A stretch of 61,018 nucleotides of DNA from Actinomycetota bacterium. Its GTDB lineage: Bacteria > Actinomycetota > Actinomycetes > Mycobacteriales > HKI-0501. The stretch is from positions 1-61,018 of the forward strand of contig JAVEDU010000008.1 of assembly GCA_030840805.1 (NCBI GenBank), given 5' to 3'. Below the pieces are notes generated by a model. That model saw only the letters and a program-made list of their open reading frames with translations. It was not told the origin of the DNA and made no database searches. The position numbers and the translations under genes are program-made. This document shows positions 1 through 9,300 of this stretch, piece by piece; within the stretch, counting starts at the first letter, position 1; every line of letters starts with the position of its first letter.

Positions 1-1213
1 GAAACGCGGACCGGTCCACGTGTTCAACGCCGTCGGCCTGGCGGGGCTGACCTCGACGATCACGTTCGACCCGCTGACCGGCTGCACGGACCCGGTCGCC
101 GCCACCGAACGCGCCACCGACCTCCTCACCGCCGCCAGCACGAACACCGCGGGGGACCGGGAGTTCTGGGAGAACCAGGGCCGCCGGGTCCTCGCCGCCT
201 TCCTGCACGCCGCCGCCCTCGGCGGCCTGGGCATGCGGGACGTCCTCGCGTGGGTCGCGAGCCCGGACACCGCCAAGGCCGAGGTCACGTCGCTGCTGCG
301 CAGGAGTCCGGAGCCGTCGTTCGTCGAGGACGCCACCCAGTTCCTGGAGACCAACGACCGGACCCGCTCGTCGATCACCTCCACGATCATGCCCGCCCTC
401 GGCTGGCTCACCTCCGCCACCGCCCGGGCCGCCGCGAGCGGCGGCACCCCGTTCGACGTCGCCGAGCTGCTGCGCACCCGGGCCACCGTGTACCTGCTGG
501 GGGCGGAGGAGACCCACACCGCGCCGCTGGTCGCCGCCCTCACCGGGTACATCGCCCGGCAAGCCCGCCGCCTCGCCGCCACCCGACCCTCGGGCCGGCT
601 GGACCCGCCGCTGACCCTGGTGCTGGACGAGGCCGCGCTGATCTCCCCGGTCCCGCTGGAGTCCTGGACCGCGGACATGGGCGGCCGCGGCGTCACGATC
701 ATCGCCGCGTTCCAGTCCCGCGCCCAGCTGATCGCCCGCTGGGGCCCGGTCGGCGCGGCGATCATCCTCAACAACTCCGGGGCGGTGCTGCTGTTCGGCG
801 GGACCCGGGACAAGGCCGACCTGGAGTACTTCTCCACCCTCGCCGGGGACCGCGACGAACCCGTGGCCGCCTACGACCAGCTGGGGCAGCTCACCTCCCG
901 CACCGTCCGCAAGGTCCCCGTCCTCGCGCCGTCCCAGCTCGCGAACCTGCCGGCCCGCCGGGTCGTCGCGTTCCGCCGCGGCATGCCCGTCACGGTCGGC
1001 CGCGCCCAGATGGCCTGGACCCGGCGTGACGTCCGCGCCGCCGTCCGCGCCGCCCGCCGCGAGGGCCGGGAGGTGTTCCGCGGCGCGGAGCGGGTGCTGC
1101 GCGTTCACGCCGTCCGCGTCGACAACTCCGGCGCGGACAGGGCCGGACACGGCGCGGACGGGGCCTGGGCGGACACGACCGGACAGGAGGTCCCGGCCGA
1201 TGCCGACCACTGA
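1..1213 (+). CDS. TraG/VirD4-like type IV coupling protein, C-terminal part
   Basis: The reading frame is open from the first bases of the window, so the gene begins upstream and only its C-terminal ~400 residues are seen. Features of the TraG/VirD4/TraD coupling ATPase family are visible: a short stretch ending FDPLTGC near the start, and a Walker B-like LVLDEAAL followed by a segment on the ring-interface pattern (GRGVTIIAAFQSRAQL), then ILNNSGAVLLFGG. Walker A must be upstream. These proteins dock the relaxase-DNA complex to the mating channel at the inner membrane. The basic, low-complexity C-terminus overlaps the next gene. It fits with the relaxase two genes downstream. Family assignment is firm; the exact subfamily is not. 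Confidence 0.85.
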   Translation, partial: KRGPVHVFNAVGLAGLTSTITFDPLTGCTDPVAATERATDLLTAASTNTAGDREFWENQGRRVLAAFLHAAALGGLGMRDVLAWVASPDTAKAEVTSLLRRSPEPSFVEDATQFLETNDRTRSSITSTIMPALGWLTSATARAAASGGTPFDVAELLRTRATVYLLGAEETHTAPLVAALTGYIARQARRLAATRPSGRLDPPLTLVLDEAALISPVPLESWTADMGGRGVTIIAAFQSRAQLIARWGPVGAAIILNNSGAVLLFGGTRDKADLEYFSTLAGDRDEPVAAYDQLGQLTSRTVRKVPVLAPSQLANLPARRVVAFRRGMPVTVGRAQMAWTRRDVRAAVRAARREGREVFRGAERVLRVHAVRVDNSGADRAGHGADGAWADTTGQEVPADADH

Positions 1214-1514
1214 CCGGCCGGACCCGCGGACCACCCTGACCGCCCGCACCGTGCGGCGCCGGTCCGGACCGGTCCACGTCATCACGACCCTGCCCGCCGT
1301 CCGGACCCCGGTCATCGCCCGCGCGGCCGTCCCGGACTGGCCCCGCGGCTGGACCGTCCGTGTGACCGACGGACCGATCCACATCTGCACCTACCCGCCG
1401 ATGCCGCTGTGGTCCGCGTGGGCGCTCGCCCGGTCCGCCCGCCGCTGCTGGCCGAACTGGCAGACCCACCTCACCCGCGCGCGCGACGCCGACCGGGGGA
1501 GGGACCGTGGTTGA
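1200..1514 (+). CDS. Small hypothetical protein in the conjugation operon
   Basis: A 104-residue ORF with ATG at 1200, preceded by a good AGGAGG ribosome site at 1187-1192 inside the end of the coupling-protein gene. The frame is open further upstream, but the ATG with this ribosome site is the sensible start. The protein is basic with an internal patch PRGWTVRVTDGPIHICTYPP and a Trp-rich end. No domain is recognised. It overlaps its upstream neighbour by 14 bases and its downstream neighbour by 8 bases, so it is probably co-translated with the mobilisation genes. Function unknown. Confidence 0.6.
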   Translation: MPTTDRPDPRTTLTARTVRRRSGPVHVITTLPAVRTPVIARAAVPDWPRGWTVRVTDGPIHICTYPPMPLWSAWALARSARRCWPNWQTHLTRARDADRGRDRG

Positions 1515-2160
1515 CCACCGGCGGCTGGTCCCCGGCGGTGGCACCGACGAGCAGCTGACCGCGCTCGGCCGCGACGTCGAGCGCACCAGCCGCCGCCTCG
1601 GCGCCCTGGAGACCATGCTGGCCGACCTCGCCGCCGACGTCGCCGCGCTCGGCGAGCACCTCGCGCAGGCCGACGCCGCCGACCGGATGCGGTCCTGGCT
1701 CGCGGCCGGCGGCCCGGCCGGCGCGGCGGAGCTGCTGACAGACCTGATCGACTGGCTCGACCGGGTCTACCTGCACTACCCCGGCCCCGGCGGCGGCCCG
1801 GGATGGCTGCCGTCCTGCTGGCTGTGGCACCCCTGGGCAGTCGAGGAACTGCTGTGGCTCCGGCACGCCCACCACGCCGCCTACGACGGCCCCCGCGCCG
1901 CCTGGGCCAAGGCCGCCGACTGGCACGAACGCATGCGCCCCGGCGTCGCCGCCCGGCTCGCCGCCGCCCTCGGCAGCTGCGAACTCAGCCTCCACACCCG
2001 CCCTGATGCGACCAGCCCGGGCGTCCCACTCGCGGCCGCCGCCGACGCCATCGCCTGCTGGGCCGTCACCGGCCTGAAGACCACACCCCCGGCACCGACC
2101 GGCGACCAGCTCACCGACGCCGACGACCACGCCCGCACACGACACCGACGACGCCCCTGA
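1507..2160 (+). CDS. DUF4913-like hypothetical protein
   Basis: A 217-residue protein starting at GTG 1507 behind GGGGAGGGA. Residues about 15-60 form a predicted helical, heptad-like stretch. The central part (LIDWLDRVYLHY, then a Trp/Cys/His segment WLPSCWLWHPWAVEELLWL) resembles DUF4913, a family common on actinobacterial plasmids and integrative elements, usually next to conjugation genes. Role unknown. The short C-terminal tail is Arg/His-rich. It ends about 220 bases before the relaxase start and lies in the same orientation. The DUF match rests on motif pattern only. Confidence 0.6.
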   Translation: MVDHRRLVPGGGTDEQLTALGRDVERTSRRLGALETMLADLAADVAALGEHLAQADAADRMRSWLAAGGPAGAAELLTDLIDWLDRVYLHYPGPGGGPGWLPSCWLWHPWAVEELLWLRHAHHAAYDGPRAAWAKAADWHERMRPGVAARLAAALGSCELSLHTRPDATSPGVPLAAAADAIACWAVTGLKTTPPAPTGDQLTDADDHARTRHRRRP

Positions 2161-2381
2161 ACTGCACCCCTCAACCGCTACTCACAGTCACCACAGAGCC
2201 AGAGCCGAACACCGAAAACACGACCAAGAACCGAGCCAGAACACGAGCCAGAACAACAGCGACGAGCCCACCCAAGATCAACAACTCAAGATCAAAGAAG
2301 GACCCGGACCCATGCATCCCGATGACATCGGCACCCCGCCGGCCTCTCCGGGACCGGCGGATCGACACCGGAAAGGACGCC
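2161..2381 (+). other. AC-rich, repeat-containing region before the relaxase; candidate oriT or promoter
   Basis: This 221-base gap is strikingly A/C-rich and poor in G and T compared with its surroundings. It contains repeated GAGCCAGA words (near 2197, 2233 and 2247) and a pair of AAGATCAA words (near 2274 and 2288). No convincing gene is present; the frame open from 2322 is only an upstream extension of the relaxase frame. A base-skewed, repeat-bearing gap immediately before a MobF relaxase is a common place for oriT, which is inference here. The ribosome site for the relaxase (GGAAAGGA, 2370-2377) lies at the end. Confidence 0.4.
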
Positions 2382-5300
2382 ATGCCCGCCAGTTGCGCCC
2401 GCGGCTTCGACTGTGACTATCTGTTGAAGGAGGTCGCCGCCGGGCGGGAGGGGTACTACACCGGCGAGGTCCGCGGCGAGCGGACCGGGCTGGAGCCACC
2501 CGGGGTGTGGGGCGGCCGCGGCGCGGCCGCGCTGGGCCTTACGGGCGTGATCGACCCTGTCCTGATGCACGCCCTCTTCACGCATCGCCTCGACCCCCGG
2601 GATCCGAAGGCGCACGACCCGGCGACGTGGCACCAGGCGGCCCGCCTGGCGTCCCGGCAGGCGCTGCCGACGACCGCGGAGCGGTACGCGGCGCTGCGGG
2701 CGAAGGAGCCGCGGGCCGACGCGGACCGTCGCGCGCAGATGCGCGCGGAGGCCGCGGCCGGCCGGCAGCCGGTCGTGTTGTTCGACCTGACGTGGTCCGC
2801 CCCGAAGGGCGTCGGCGTCGCGTACGCCGGGCTGCGGGCCGCGGAGCTGGAGGCCCGGGAGCGGGGCGACGTCGAGGCCGCCGCGGCGTGGCAGGCCGAG
2901 ATCGCGTGGATCGACGCACTGGCGCTGGAGACACACAAGGTCCAGATGGGCTACCTCGAGGAGCACGCCAGCTACGCCCGGGCGGGGCATCACGGCAACG
3001 GGCAGGGCAGGTGGATCGACGCGGGCCTGTCCTACGGGTCGTTCGTGCAGCACGAGGCCCGGCCGACGGCCGAGCACGCCGAGGGCCGGGGCGGGGACAT
3101 GCACATCCACGTCCACGGCCCGGTGGCGAACGTCGCCCTGTGCTCGGACGGCAAGGCCCGGACCCCGGACGCGACGCTGCTGTATCAGCACTTCGGGGCC
3201 GCCGGCATGACGGCGGACCGTCATTTCGAGGCGGCGTTCACCGAGCATTTCAGGGTGCCGTTCGCGGAGCTGCCCGGCGGGCGGGGCCGCGACCTGCACC
3301 CGTCGGTGGTGTCCTACGCCCTGACGGACGAGTTCTCGTCCCGGACCCGGGCCGTGGCGCGGGCCGAGGAGGCGAAGTTGTCCGCGTTCCGCGCCGAGCG
3401 CGGCCGGGAGCCGACGGCGCGGGAGCGGGGCCGTATCCACGACCAGGCCGGGACCGGGTCGCGGCTGTCGAAGCTGCACGCCGGGCAGACGCCGGACGGG
3501 CAGACCCGGGGCTGGGACACCCAGGCCCGTCAGGCCGGACTGGGCCCCCTGTCCGACGTCGGCGCGGCGGTGACCGCGCGCCGGGGCGCCGAGGTGCCGG
3601 CGGCGGCGCTCGTCCGGGAGGAGGTCCTGGCGCGGACGTTGCACCTGCTGACCGCTGGCGACGCCGACGCGAGGACGAGGCCGACGGACGGCCAGGACCG
3701 CGCCGTCACGGCCAAGGCCGCGTGGAGCAGGTCCGATGCCCTGTTCGCGCTCGGTAAGTGTCTGCCGCCGAACCTCGGCATCGCCCCGGACAAGGTCGGA
3801 GCGCTGCTGGAGGGCCTGACCGACGAGCTGCTGGGGCACCCGGACACGGTCCAGCTGACCCCAGAGCCGCGCGCCGATCACCTGCCTCCGGCGGCCCGGC
3901 TGGCCGACGGGTCGTCGATCTTCGCCCGGCCGGGTCAGGTCCGGTACGCGACCCGCGGGACGCTGCTCGCGGAACAGGTCCTCAGGGAGGCTGCGGTCGA
4001 GCGGGGCGCCTGGCAGCTGACCGCGGACCAGGCGCAGACGGTGATCGACGATTACGCGGCGAACGGGACACCACTGGGCGCCGACCAGGCCGCTGCGGTG
4101 GCCGGGGTCCTGACGTCGGGGGCGCGGCTGGAGGTCCTGTCCGCGCCGGCGGGCACGGGCAAGACGTTCACCGTCGGCGCGATCGCCCGCGGCGTCCACA
4201 CACCCCGGTCGGACGGCGCCACCGGTGGGCGCATCATCGGCCTGGCGGTGTCCCAGAACGCGACCGAGCTCCTGGCCGGGGAGGGACTGGACGCGGCAAG
4301 CAACGTGTCCGCGTTCCTCGCGGCCCAACAGCGCATCGCGGAGGGCCGCGGCCGAGACGGTGACGGCGCCCTGATGCCGTCCGTTCACGACATGCTCGTC
4401 CTCGACGAGGCCAGCATGGTCGCGACGGCGCAGCTGGCTGCGGTCCACGAGCGGGTCCGGGACACCGGCGCGAAGCTGGTCCTCGTCGGGGACGCCGCGC
4501 AGCTGTCCGCGATCGGCGCCGGCGGCGCGTTCCGCGACCTGACCGAAATCGCGCCCCGGTACGAGCTGACCGAGGTCCGCCGGTTCGACGCCCCGTGGGA
4601 GGCCGCGGCGTCGCTGCGGCTCCGCGACGGGGACCCGACGGTCGCCGCCGAGTACGACAAGCACGGCCGGATCGTCGACGGCGGCACCCGGGAACAGGCC
4701 CACTACCTGGCGGCCCGGGACTGGGTCGCCGACCGGCTCGCCGGGTACGACTCGCAGCTGATCGTCGGCTCGAACGCCGACGCGGCCCGGTTGTCCGGGT
4801 ACGTCCGGGAGGAACTGGTCCGGCTCGGCGTCGTCGCCGCGGACGGGGTGAGGCTCGACCTGCAGGGCACCTACGCCGGCGTCGGGGACCGGGTCGAGTA
4901 CCGGCTCAACGGCTGGCAGCTACGCGGCTATGAGGGCAACACCACGGTGCCGGTGAACCGGCGCAGCGGGGAGGTCGTCGAGGTCCGCGACGACGGCGGG
5001 ATCATCACCGCCACGCCGGACGGGCAGCGCCTGGTGCTGCCGAGCAGCTACGTCGGGGATCACCTGTCCCTCGCGTACGCCTCCACGGCGCACGCCGTCC
5101 AGGGCCGTACCGTCGACCGGACCCGCAACGTCGGGGTCACGGACCTGTACGTGCCGATGACCCGTGGCCGGGAGAGCAACACCGCGTACATGATCACCCT
5201 GCCGCTGGCGGCGGACGCGAAGCCGGGGCAGACCCGCGCCGTCGACCGGCTGGACGCCCGCGCCGAGTTCGCCCGCTTGGTGGCCCAGTCCGCGGAGCCC

Positions 5301-7313
5301 ACGGACCTGTCGGCGCACGCGGTCCGGGAGCGGGCCGAGGCCGAGGCCCGTTCGGCGCGGACGCTGCTGGCGGAGCTCCGCGAGGACCTGGACCTGGCCC
5401 TCGCCCGCAGCACCGAGAACGCCCTGGACCGGCTCGCCGCCGCCGGGCGGCTCACCGTCGAGCAGCGGCAGCAGATCGCCGCCGACCCCGCGTACCGGTC
5501 CCTCGACCAGCTGCTGCAGGTCGCGGAGCTGGCCGGCCATGACCGGGCACGGGTGCTCACCGACGCGATCGGCGCCGGATTCCTCGACAATGCCCGCTCG
5601 TACGCGAAGGTGCTGCACCACCGGGTCCACGCCCAGCTCGACGGGCAGCTGACGCCGCACCTGAGCGACCTGCGGGAGCTGATCCCGGCCGGGCACGACC
5701 CGGCATGGACCGGGCGGCTCGTCGACGACGTCAACCGGCTCGACAACCGCCGCCAGGAACTCGGCGAGCAGACCGCCGTCCGCAGAGACCAGTGGGCCGT
5801 GCGGGCCCTCGGACCGGTCCCCGAGACCGGCCTGGACCGGCTGGACTGGGAGGACCGGGCCGGCTGGGCCGCGCTGGCCCGGGAGGTGCTGGGCCGGGAC
5901 AACGCCGCCGACCCGCTCGGCGCCGCCCCGCCGGCCGGGGACCACCTCGGCCGGGTCCTGTTCCGGACCGGGCACCACGCCCTCGGGCTGCCCGAGGCCG
6001 GCGCGGAGGAGGCGGAGCTGTCCGACGGCGGCCTCTACACCCGCTGGCACGCCTGGCAGCGCGACCTCGACGCGGCACCCCACTACGTCGCGGACATGCT
6101 GTCCGAGACGTACAGCCAGGCCCGGGAGGCCCGGTCCACGGGACTGATCTGGCAGGCGCGGGCGGCCGTCGAGGCCGACCCCGCCGCGGCGGATCGTCTC
6201 CGCGGCGAGGCGGCGGTGAAGCTCGCGACGGCCGACGAACTGGACCGGCGCGCCGCGGAACTGGAGACCGTCGACGGCGCCCGCGCCGCTTGGTGGGCGG
6301 CCACCGCCGTCACCCGGGACCTGGCCGAGCGCGCCCGGATCGAGGCCGCGATGCGCGGGATCGACGTCGACGACCCGGGACCCCGGATCACCGCGGCCGA
6401 GGTGCTGGCCGACCAGGAGACCGCGGCGCGGGCGGAAGACCCGCACCGCGAGGTGACCGACGAACTGGACCTGGCCGCCGCCGCCACAGCCCGCGCGACC
6501 GCGCACGACGAGGCGGTGCACGGGACCGCCCCGGACGAGCTGACCCGGAGCGGCGGGCACGTCGACGTGCTCGACGATGCCGCCGAGGTCGCGGTGACAG
6601 CCGACGCCGACGCCGAACCGGCCGCCGACGCGGGCCGGGAACCCGCTCCCGAGGCGACGGACGGAACGTCCGCCGGCAGCGGGGCCGCTCGGGACTCCGC
6701 GGACACGGCGCCGACGCTCGGTGATCCCGACGCCGGGCAGGAGCCGTCGCGGGACGGCGACGACCCGACCGACGGTCGGTCCGCGCCGAGGACTCGTCAA
6801 TCCGAGGCCCGCGACGCGGCCGAGGACGAGCGCGTTGACACCGCCGACCCGGCGGACGCGTCGTCGGCGGCCGAGGGGGTCGACGAGCAGCGGCCGGCAC
6901 AGGCGAGCCCGCCGTCGCTCCGGGAGACGGCCAGCCGTGCCGAGGGCGAGGACCGGGACCCCGAGCAGCTGCGCCGGGTGCCCGCCCCGGACGAGACCGC
7001 CGCGATGGTCGAACGCGCGAAGGACGCCACCCGGGAGCTGGCGAACCGGGACGCCGAAGACGCGGCCGCGGACGCGGCAGAGGAAGCCGAACGGGCGGAG
7101 GCCGCCGCCCGCGACGCCGCCCAGCCGCCGGCGGCCGGGGCGCAGGACGAGGACGTCTTGGCGCGCGGACCACCCCGCACCGCCCCGAGGGACGCCCACG
7201 CCCGTGCGCGGGCGTGGACGGCACTCGTCAGGTCAGGCCGGCGGGCATCGGCGGGACTGTGCGGCGGCGTTCCGCCGGGACGCCGTCGGCGAACGCGGTC
7301 GCCATGCGGTTGA
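2382..7313 (+). CDS. MobF-family conjugative relaxase-helicase (TraA-like)
   Basis: A 1643-residue protein. ATG 2382 is preferred over upstream ATG 2322 because GGAAAGGA precedes it and the N-terminus then matches MobF starts. The relaxase domain (residues 1 to about 350) has paired tyrosines Y25-Y26 in GREGYY and the metal-binding three-histidine motif H241-I-H-V-H245. The helicase domain (about 570-980) has Walker A GTGKT near 588, Walker B VLDEAS, and a UvrD-like C-terminal motif HAVQGRTVD followed by VPMTRGR. The protein would nick at oriT, stay attached to the 5' end and unwind the transferred strand. The last several hundred residues are acidic, low-complexity and helical. The extreme C-terminus runs across the convergent nuclease gene (86-base overlap) and looks non-native after about 7200, so the true stop may have been lost. 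Confidence 0.92.
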   Translation: MPASCARGFDCDYLLKEVAAGREGYYTGEVRGERTGLEPPGVWGGRGAAALGLTGVIDPVLMHALFTHRLDPRDPKAHDPATWHQAARLASRQALPTTAERYAALRAKEPRADADRRAQMRAEAAAGRQPVVLFDLTWSAPKGVGVAYAGLRAAELEARERGDVEAAAAWQAEIAWIDALALETHKVQMGYLEEHASYARAGHHGNGQGRWIDAGLSYGSFVQHEARPTAEHAEGRGGDMHIHVHGPVANVALCSDGKARTPDATLLYQHFGAAGMTADRHFEAAFTEHFRVPFAELPGGRGRDLHPSVVSYALTDEFSSRTRAVARAEEAKLSAFRAERGREPTARERGRIHDQAGTGSRLSKLHAGQTPDGQTRGWDTQARQAGLGPLSDVGAAVTARRGAEVPAAALVREEVLARTLHLLTAGDADARTRPTDGQDRAVTAKAAWSRSDALFALGKCLPPNLGIAPDKVGALLEGLTDELLGHPDTVQLTPEPRADHLPPAARLADGSSIFARPGQVRYATRGTLLAEQVLREAAVERGAWQLTADQAQTVIDDYAANGTPLGADQAAAVAGVLTSGARLEVLSAPAGTGKTFTVGAIARGVHTPRSDGATGGRIIGLAVSQNATELLAGEGLDAASNVSAFLAAQQRIAEGRGRDGDGALMPSVHDMLVLDEASMVATAQLAAVHERVRDTGAKLVLVGDAAQLSAIGAGGAFRDLTEIAPRYELTEVRRFDAPWEAAASLRLRDGDPTVAAEYDKHGRIVDGGTREQAHYLAARDWVADRLAGYDSQLIVGSNADAARLSGYVREELVRLGVVAADGVRLDLQGTYAGVGDRVEYRLNGWQLRGYEGNTTVPVNRRSGEVVEVRDDGGIITATPDGQRLVLPSSYVGDHLSLAYASTAHAVQGRTVDRTRNVGVTDLYVPMTRGRESNTAYMITLPLAADAKPGQTRAVDRLDARAEFARLVAQSAEPTDLSAHAVRERAEAEARSARTLLAELREDLDLALARSTENALDRLAAAGRLTVEQRQQIAADPAYRSLDQLLQVAELAGHDRARVLTDAIGAGFLDNARSYAKVLHHRVHAQLDGQLTPHLSDLRELIPAGHDPAWTGRLVDDVNRLDNRRQELGEQTAVRRDQWAVRALGPVPETGLDRLDWEDRAGWAALAREVLGRDNAADPLGAAPPAGDHLGRVLFRTGHHALGLPEAGAEEAELSDGGLYTRWHAWQRDLDAAPHYVADMLSETYSQAREARSTGLIWQARAAVEADPAAADRLRGEAAVKLATADELDRRAAELETVDGARAAWWAATAVTRDLAERARIEAAMRGIDVDDPGPRITAAEVLADQETAARAEDPHREVTDELDLAAAATARATAHDEAVHGTAPDELTRSGGHVDVLDDAAEVAVTADADAEPAADAGREPAPEATDGTSAGSGAARDSADTAPTLGDPDAGQEPSRDGDDPTDGRSAPRTRQSEARDAAEDERVDTADPADASSAAEGVDEQRPAQASPPSLRETASRAEGEDRDPEQLRRVPAPDETAAMVERAKDATRELANRDAEDAAADAAEEAERAEAAARDAAQPPAAGAQDEDVLARGPPRTAPRDAHARARAWTALVRSGRRASAGLCGGVPPGRRRRTRSPCG

Positions 7314-8958
7314 CCTCCGCCTGCGCGGCGGCGATTGTCCACAGCTCGGCCCGCGGCGTGCCCGCATGCTGCGGGTCACAGCGCAGCGCGTCGTACCGCT
7401 GCTCGAGGGTCGGCGCCGGCCGGACCGGCAGCAGCAGCGGGCAGCCGTCCGTGAGGCCCAGGAGCCACATGCACGCCTCCAGCGCGCCGTCGGCCCACTC
7501 GTCGTCGGTCACCACAGCGGCGGGGATCGGCACCGTGACCCCGCCTGCGTGCACCGCCGTCATCGGTTCTCCGCCCTCGATGCCGCACATCACCGCGGCC
7601 AGAACCGACGCCCCGCTCGTGCGGTACAGGACCGCGTCGGCCGTCCCGGCCTCCGCGAGGACCGTCCCGTAGTCGGCGGGGCCGGGGCGGCGGGACACCG
7701 GGGCCGGTCCGGCGCCCTGGAGCCAGCCGAGTGTCGCCGCGAACCCGCCTTCCCACAGCCGGTCGGGCTCGGTCTGGTACCAGCCCACCGCGACCCGGTG
7801 GGCCGTGGTGACGTCCGCCGGTGCCGGTGCGGCCCAGGCGGGGACCGTCCCGCGGACGTGGGCGCGCCCGCGGGCGACCACGGCGACGGCGGGTGGTCGG
7901 CGGTCCTGCTCGCGGCGGCCGTGCGCGGCGAGGTATTCCGCCGCGGTGGTCGGTTCGTCGCTCCACGTCACCCGGGGTCGGGGCGGCGCGGCCGTGCAGT
8001 CCCGCCCCAGGACGTCGGCGGCGATGCGGCGCAGGTCCGCGGCCGTACGTCGCGCGCCGAGGAGAGCCAGGTACTCGTCGAGGCCCCACACCGGGAGGAG
8101 TCCCTGCCGGGCCAGGTACCAGCCGACCCGGTCGATCCGGTGCCGGTCGTCCCAGTCGAGCAGCGCGTACCCGGCGAGCTGGTACGCCTCCAGCTCGCCC
8201 AGCCGGTCCGGGTGCACGGTCGCCTTCACGTCGACGAGCAGGCCGCGGGCGATCCAGTCCCCGTCGGCGTGGCCGACCGCGTCCGACCCGGCGAACGTCG
8301 GCCCGGCGATGACGTCGCCCGACGAGACGGCCGCCCGCACCGGGGAAAGGCCGGTGTCGGCGCGGGTGACCATCGCCGTCAGATCGTCGACGACGTACCG
8401 CGGAACCGCAGCCAGGAGCGTGGCGAGGGTGATCGGGCCGTCATCGCCCGCGTCGGCGAGGACGAGCCCGGGGCGGCCGCTGCGGTACACCTCGACGTAC
8501 TCGGCGGCGAGGTAGACCGCCCGGCACAGCTGCGCTTCCGCCGCCGGCGACAGGGGCACCGGCCGGGACCGGGCGCACGGCATGTATGCGTCGGTGAGCT
8601 GGTCCAGCAGCTCCAGCAGTGCCCAGCCGGCGGTCTCCACGTCGGCCGCGGTGACGGCCGGGGGGCCGCCGGAGTTCGCGGCGTCGGTCAGGCGGGCCGA
8701 CAGGGCGACGCCCCGCGGCAGCGCCTCGTCCTGAGACGGGTCGGAGGTCAGGGCCAGGCGCAGCCGCAGGTCGATCGCGGTCCCGATCGTGGCCCACGGC
8801 GGCTGCTCCCCGGCCGGAACCCGGGGCCGGATCGTCGCGGGCCGCTCCGGAAGGGCGGACCGGTAGGACCTCAGCACGGCGTCGGGATCGGGAAGCTCCG
8901 CAGCAAACAGCCGCGCCAGCGGCGACGACGGGTCCCGCAGCTGCGAGGTCAGCGTCAT
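7228..8958 (-). CDS. PD-(D/E)XK-like nuclease-family protein
   Basis: Read on the minus strand, 576 residues from ATG 8958; a GTG at 9027 would add 23 poor residues. A GTAIDLRLRL motif near residue 60 and a later cluster HADGD...VDVKAT (about 231-247) followed by QLAGYALLDW (from about 260) match the D, (D/E)XK and Q signature spacing of PD-(D/E)XK nucleases in mobile elements. This suggests a metal-dependent DNA nuclease, with substrate unknown. The C-terminal half carries no recognised domain. It is convergent with the relaxase and overlaps its 3' end. Similar proteins occur on actinobacterial conjugative plasmids, which is family knowledge rather than a search result. Confidence 0.6.
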   Translation of the reverse strand: MTLTSQLRDPSSPLARLFAAELPDPDAVLRSYRSALPERPATIRPRVPAGEQPPWATIGTAIDLRLRLALTSDPSQDEALPRGVALSARLTDAANSGGPPAVTAADVETAGWALLELLDQLTDAYMPCARSRPVPLSPAAEAQLCRAVYLAAEYVEVYRSGRPGLVLADAGDDGPITLATLLAAVPRYVVDDLTAMVTRADTGLSPVRAAVSSGDVIAGPTFAGSDAVGHADGDWIARGLLVDVKATVHPDRLGELEAYQLAGYALLDWDDRHRIDRVGWYLARQGLLPVWGLDEYLALLGARRTAADLRRIAADVLGRDCTAAPPRPRVTWSDEPTTAAEYLAAHGRREQDRRPPAVAVVARGRAHVRGTVPAWAAPAPADVTTAHRVAVGWYQTEPDRLWEGGFAATLGWLQGAGPAPVSRRPGPADYGTVLAEAGTADAVLYRTSGASVLAAVMCGIEGGEPMTAVHAGGVTVPIPAAVVTDDEWADGALEACMWLLGLTDGCPLLLPVRPAPTLEQRYDALRCDPQHAGTPRAELWTIAAAQAEVNRMATAFADGVPAERRRTVPPMPAGLT

Positions 8959-9044
8959 GCCGTCGGACGGTAGCCCCGCGCTCCGACACACGCGAGCAGC
9001 GCACGGCGGCGCGGACTGTCCGGTCACGGACCACGAGCCAATAC

Positions 9045-9091
9045 CCGGCCCTGCGGGCCACTCCGGTGCCCAACTGCGCCGGGCGCTGACA
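9045..9091. repeat. Dispersed imperfect direct repeat, copy 1
   Basis: A segment beginning CCGGCCCTGCGGGCC and ending GCGCTGACA recurs in diverged form at 12347-12392. The two outer words are identical and the middle is diverged. This copy lies between the divergent nuclease gene and the NERD gene. Both copies are within the mobile element. Role unknown; a cis-acting site is possible. Confidence 0.5.
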
Positions 9092-9131
9092 CTGCTGGTG
9101 GCCCCGACCTTGGTCCGCTCCAGTCGCGGCG

Positions 9132-9290
9132 ATGTCCGGCCGATGGGGTCTGGTGGACTCGTTGAACAGTCGGTTGGCGACGTGGCAGGCGCAACGCCGA
9201 GGCGGCGCGTCCGCGCGCCGCAAGTACCGGGAGGTACGGCGCGCCTGGCGGCGCCGGGCCCGGCGGGTCTTCGTCACCCTGTGGATCCCT
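9132..9290 (+). pseudogene. Probable 5' coding segment of the NERD gene, out of frame
   Basis: From ATG 9132 a basic N-terminal sequence (MSGRWGLVDSLNSRLATWQA, then an Arg-rich stretch ending RVFVTLWIP) is read in frame 3. It leads straight towards the hydrophobic VLIVSGVL of the NERD protein, which is in frame 1. Removing one base from the CCC run at 9287-9289 would join the two frames. The simplest reading is one gene, 9132-9939, with a one-base insertion or a sequencing error. If real, the NERD protein loses its basic N-terminus. Confidence 0.55.
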
Positions 9291-9300
9291 CACCGCCACG

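Noticed and set aside
4920-7199. 759-residue minus-strand ORF across the relaxase
   Set aside because: Composition is typical of an antisense frame in GC-rich DNA; the relaxase motifs are on the plus strand.
7335-7344. TTGTCCACAG as another promoter box
   Set aside because: It lies inside the nuclease coding sequence with no gene start nearby.
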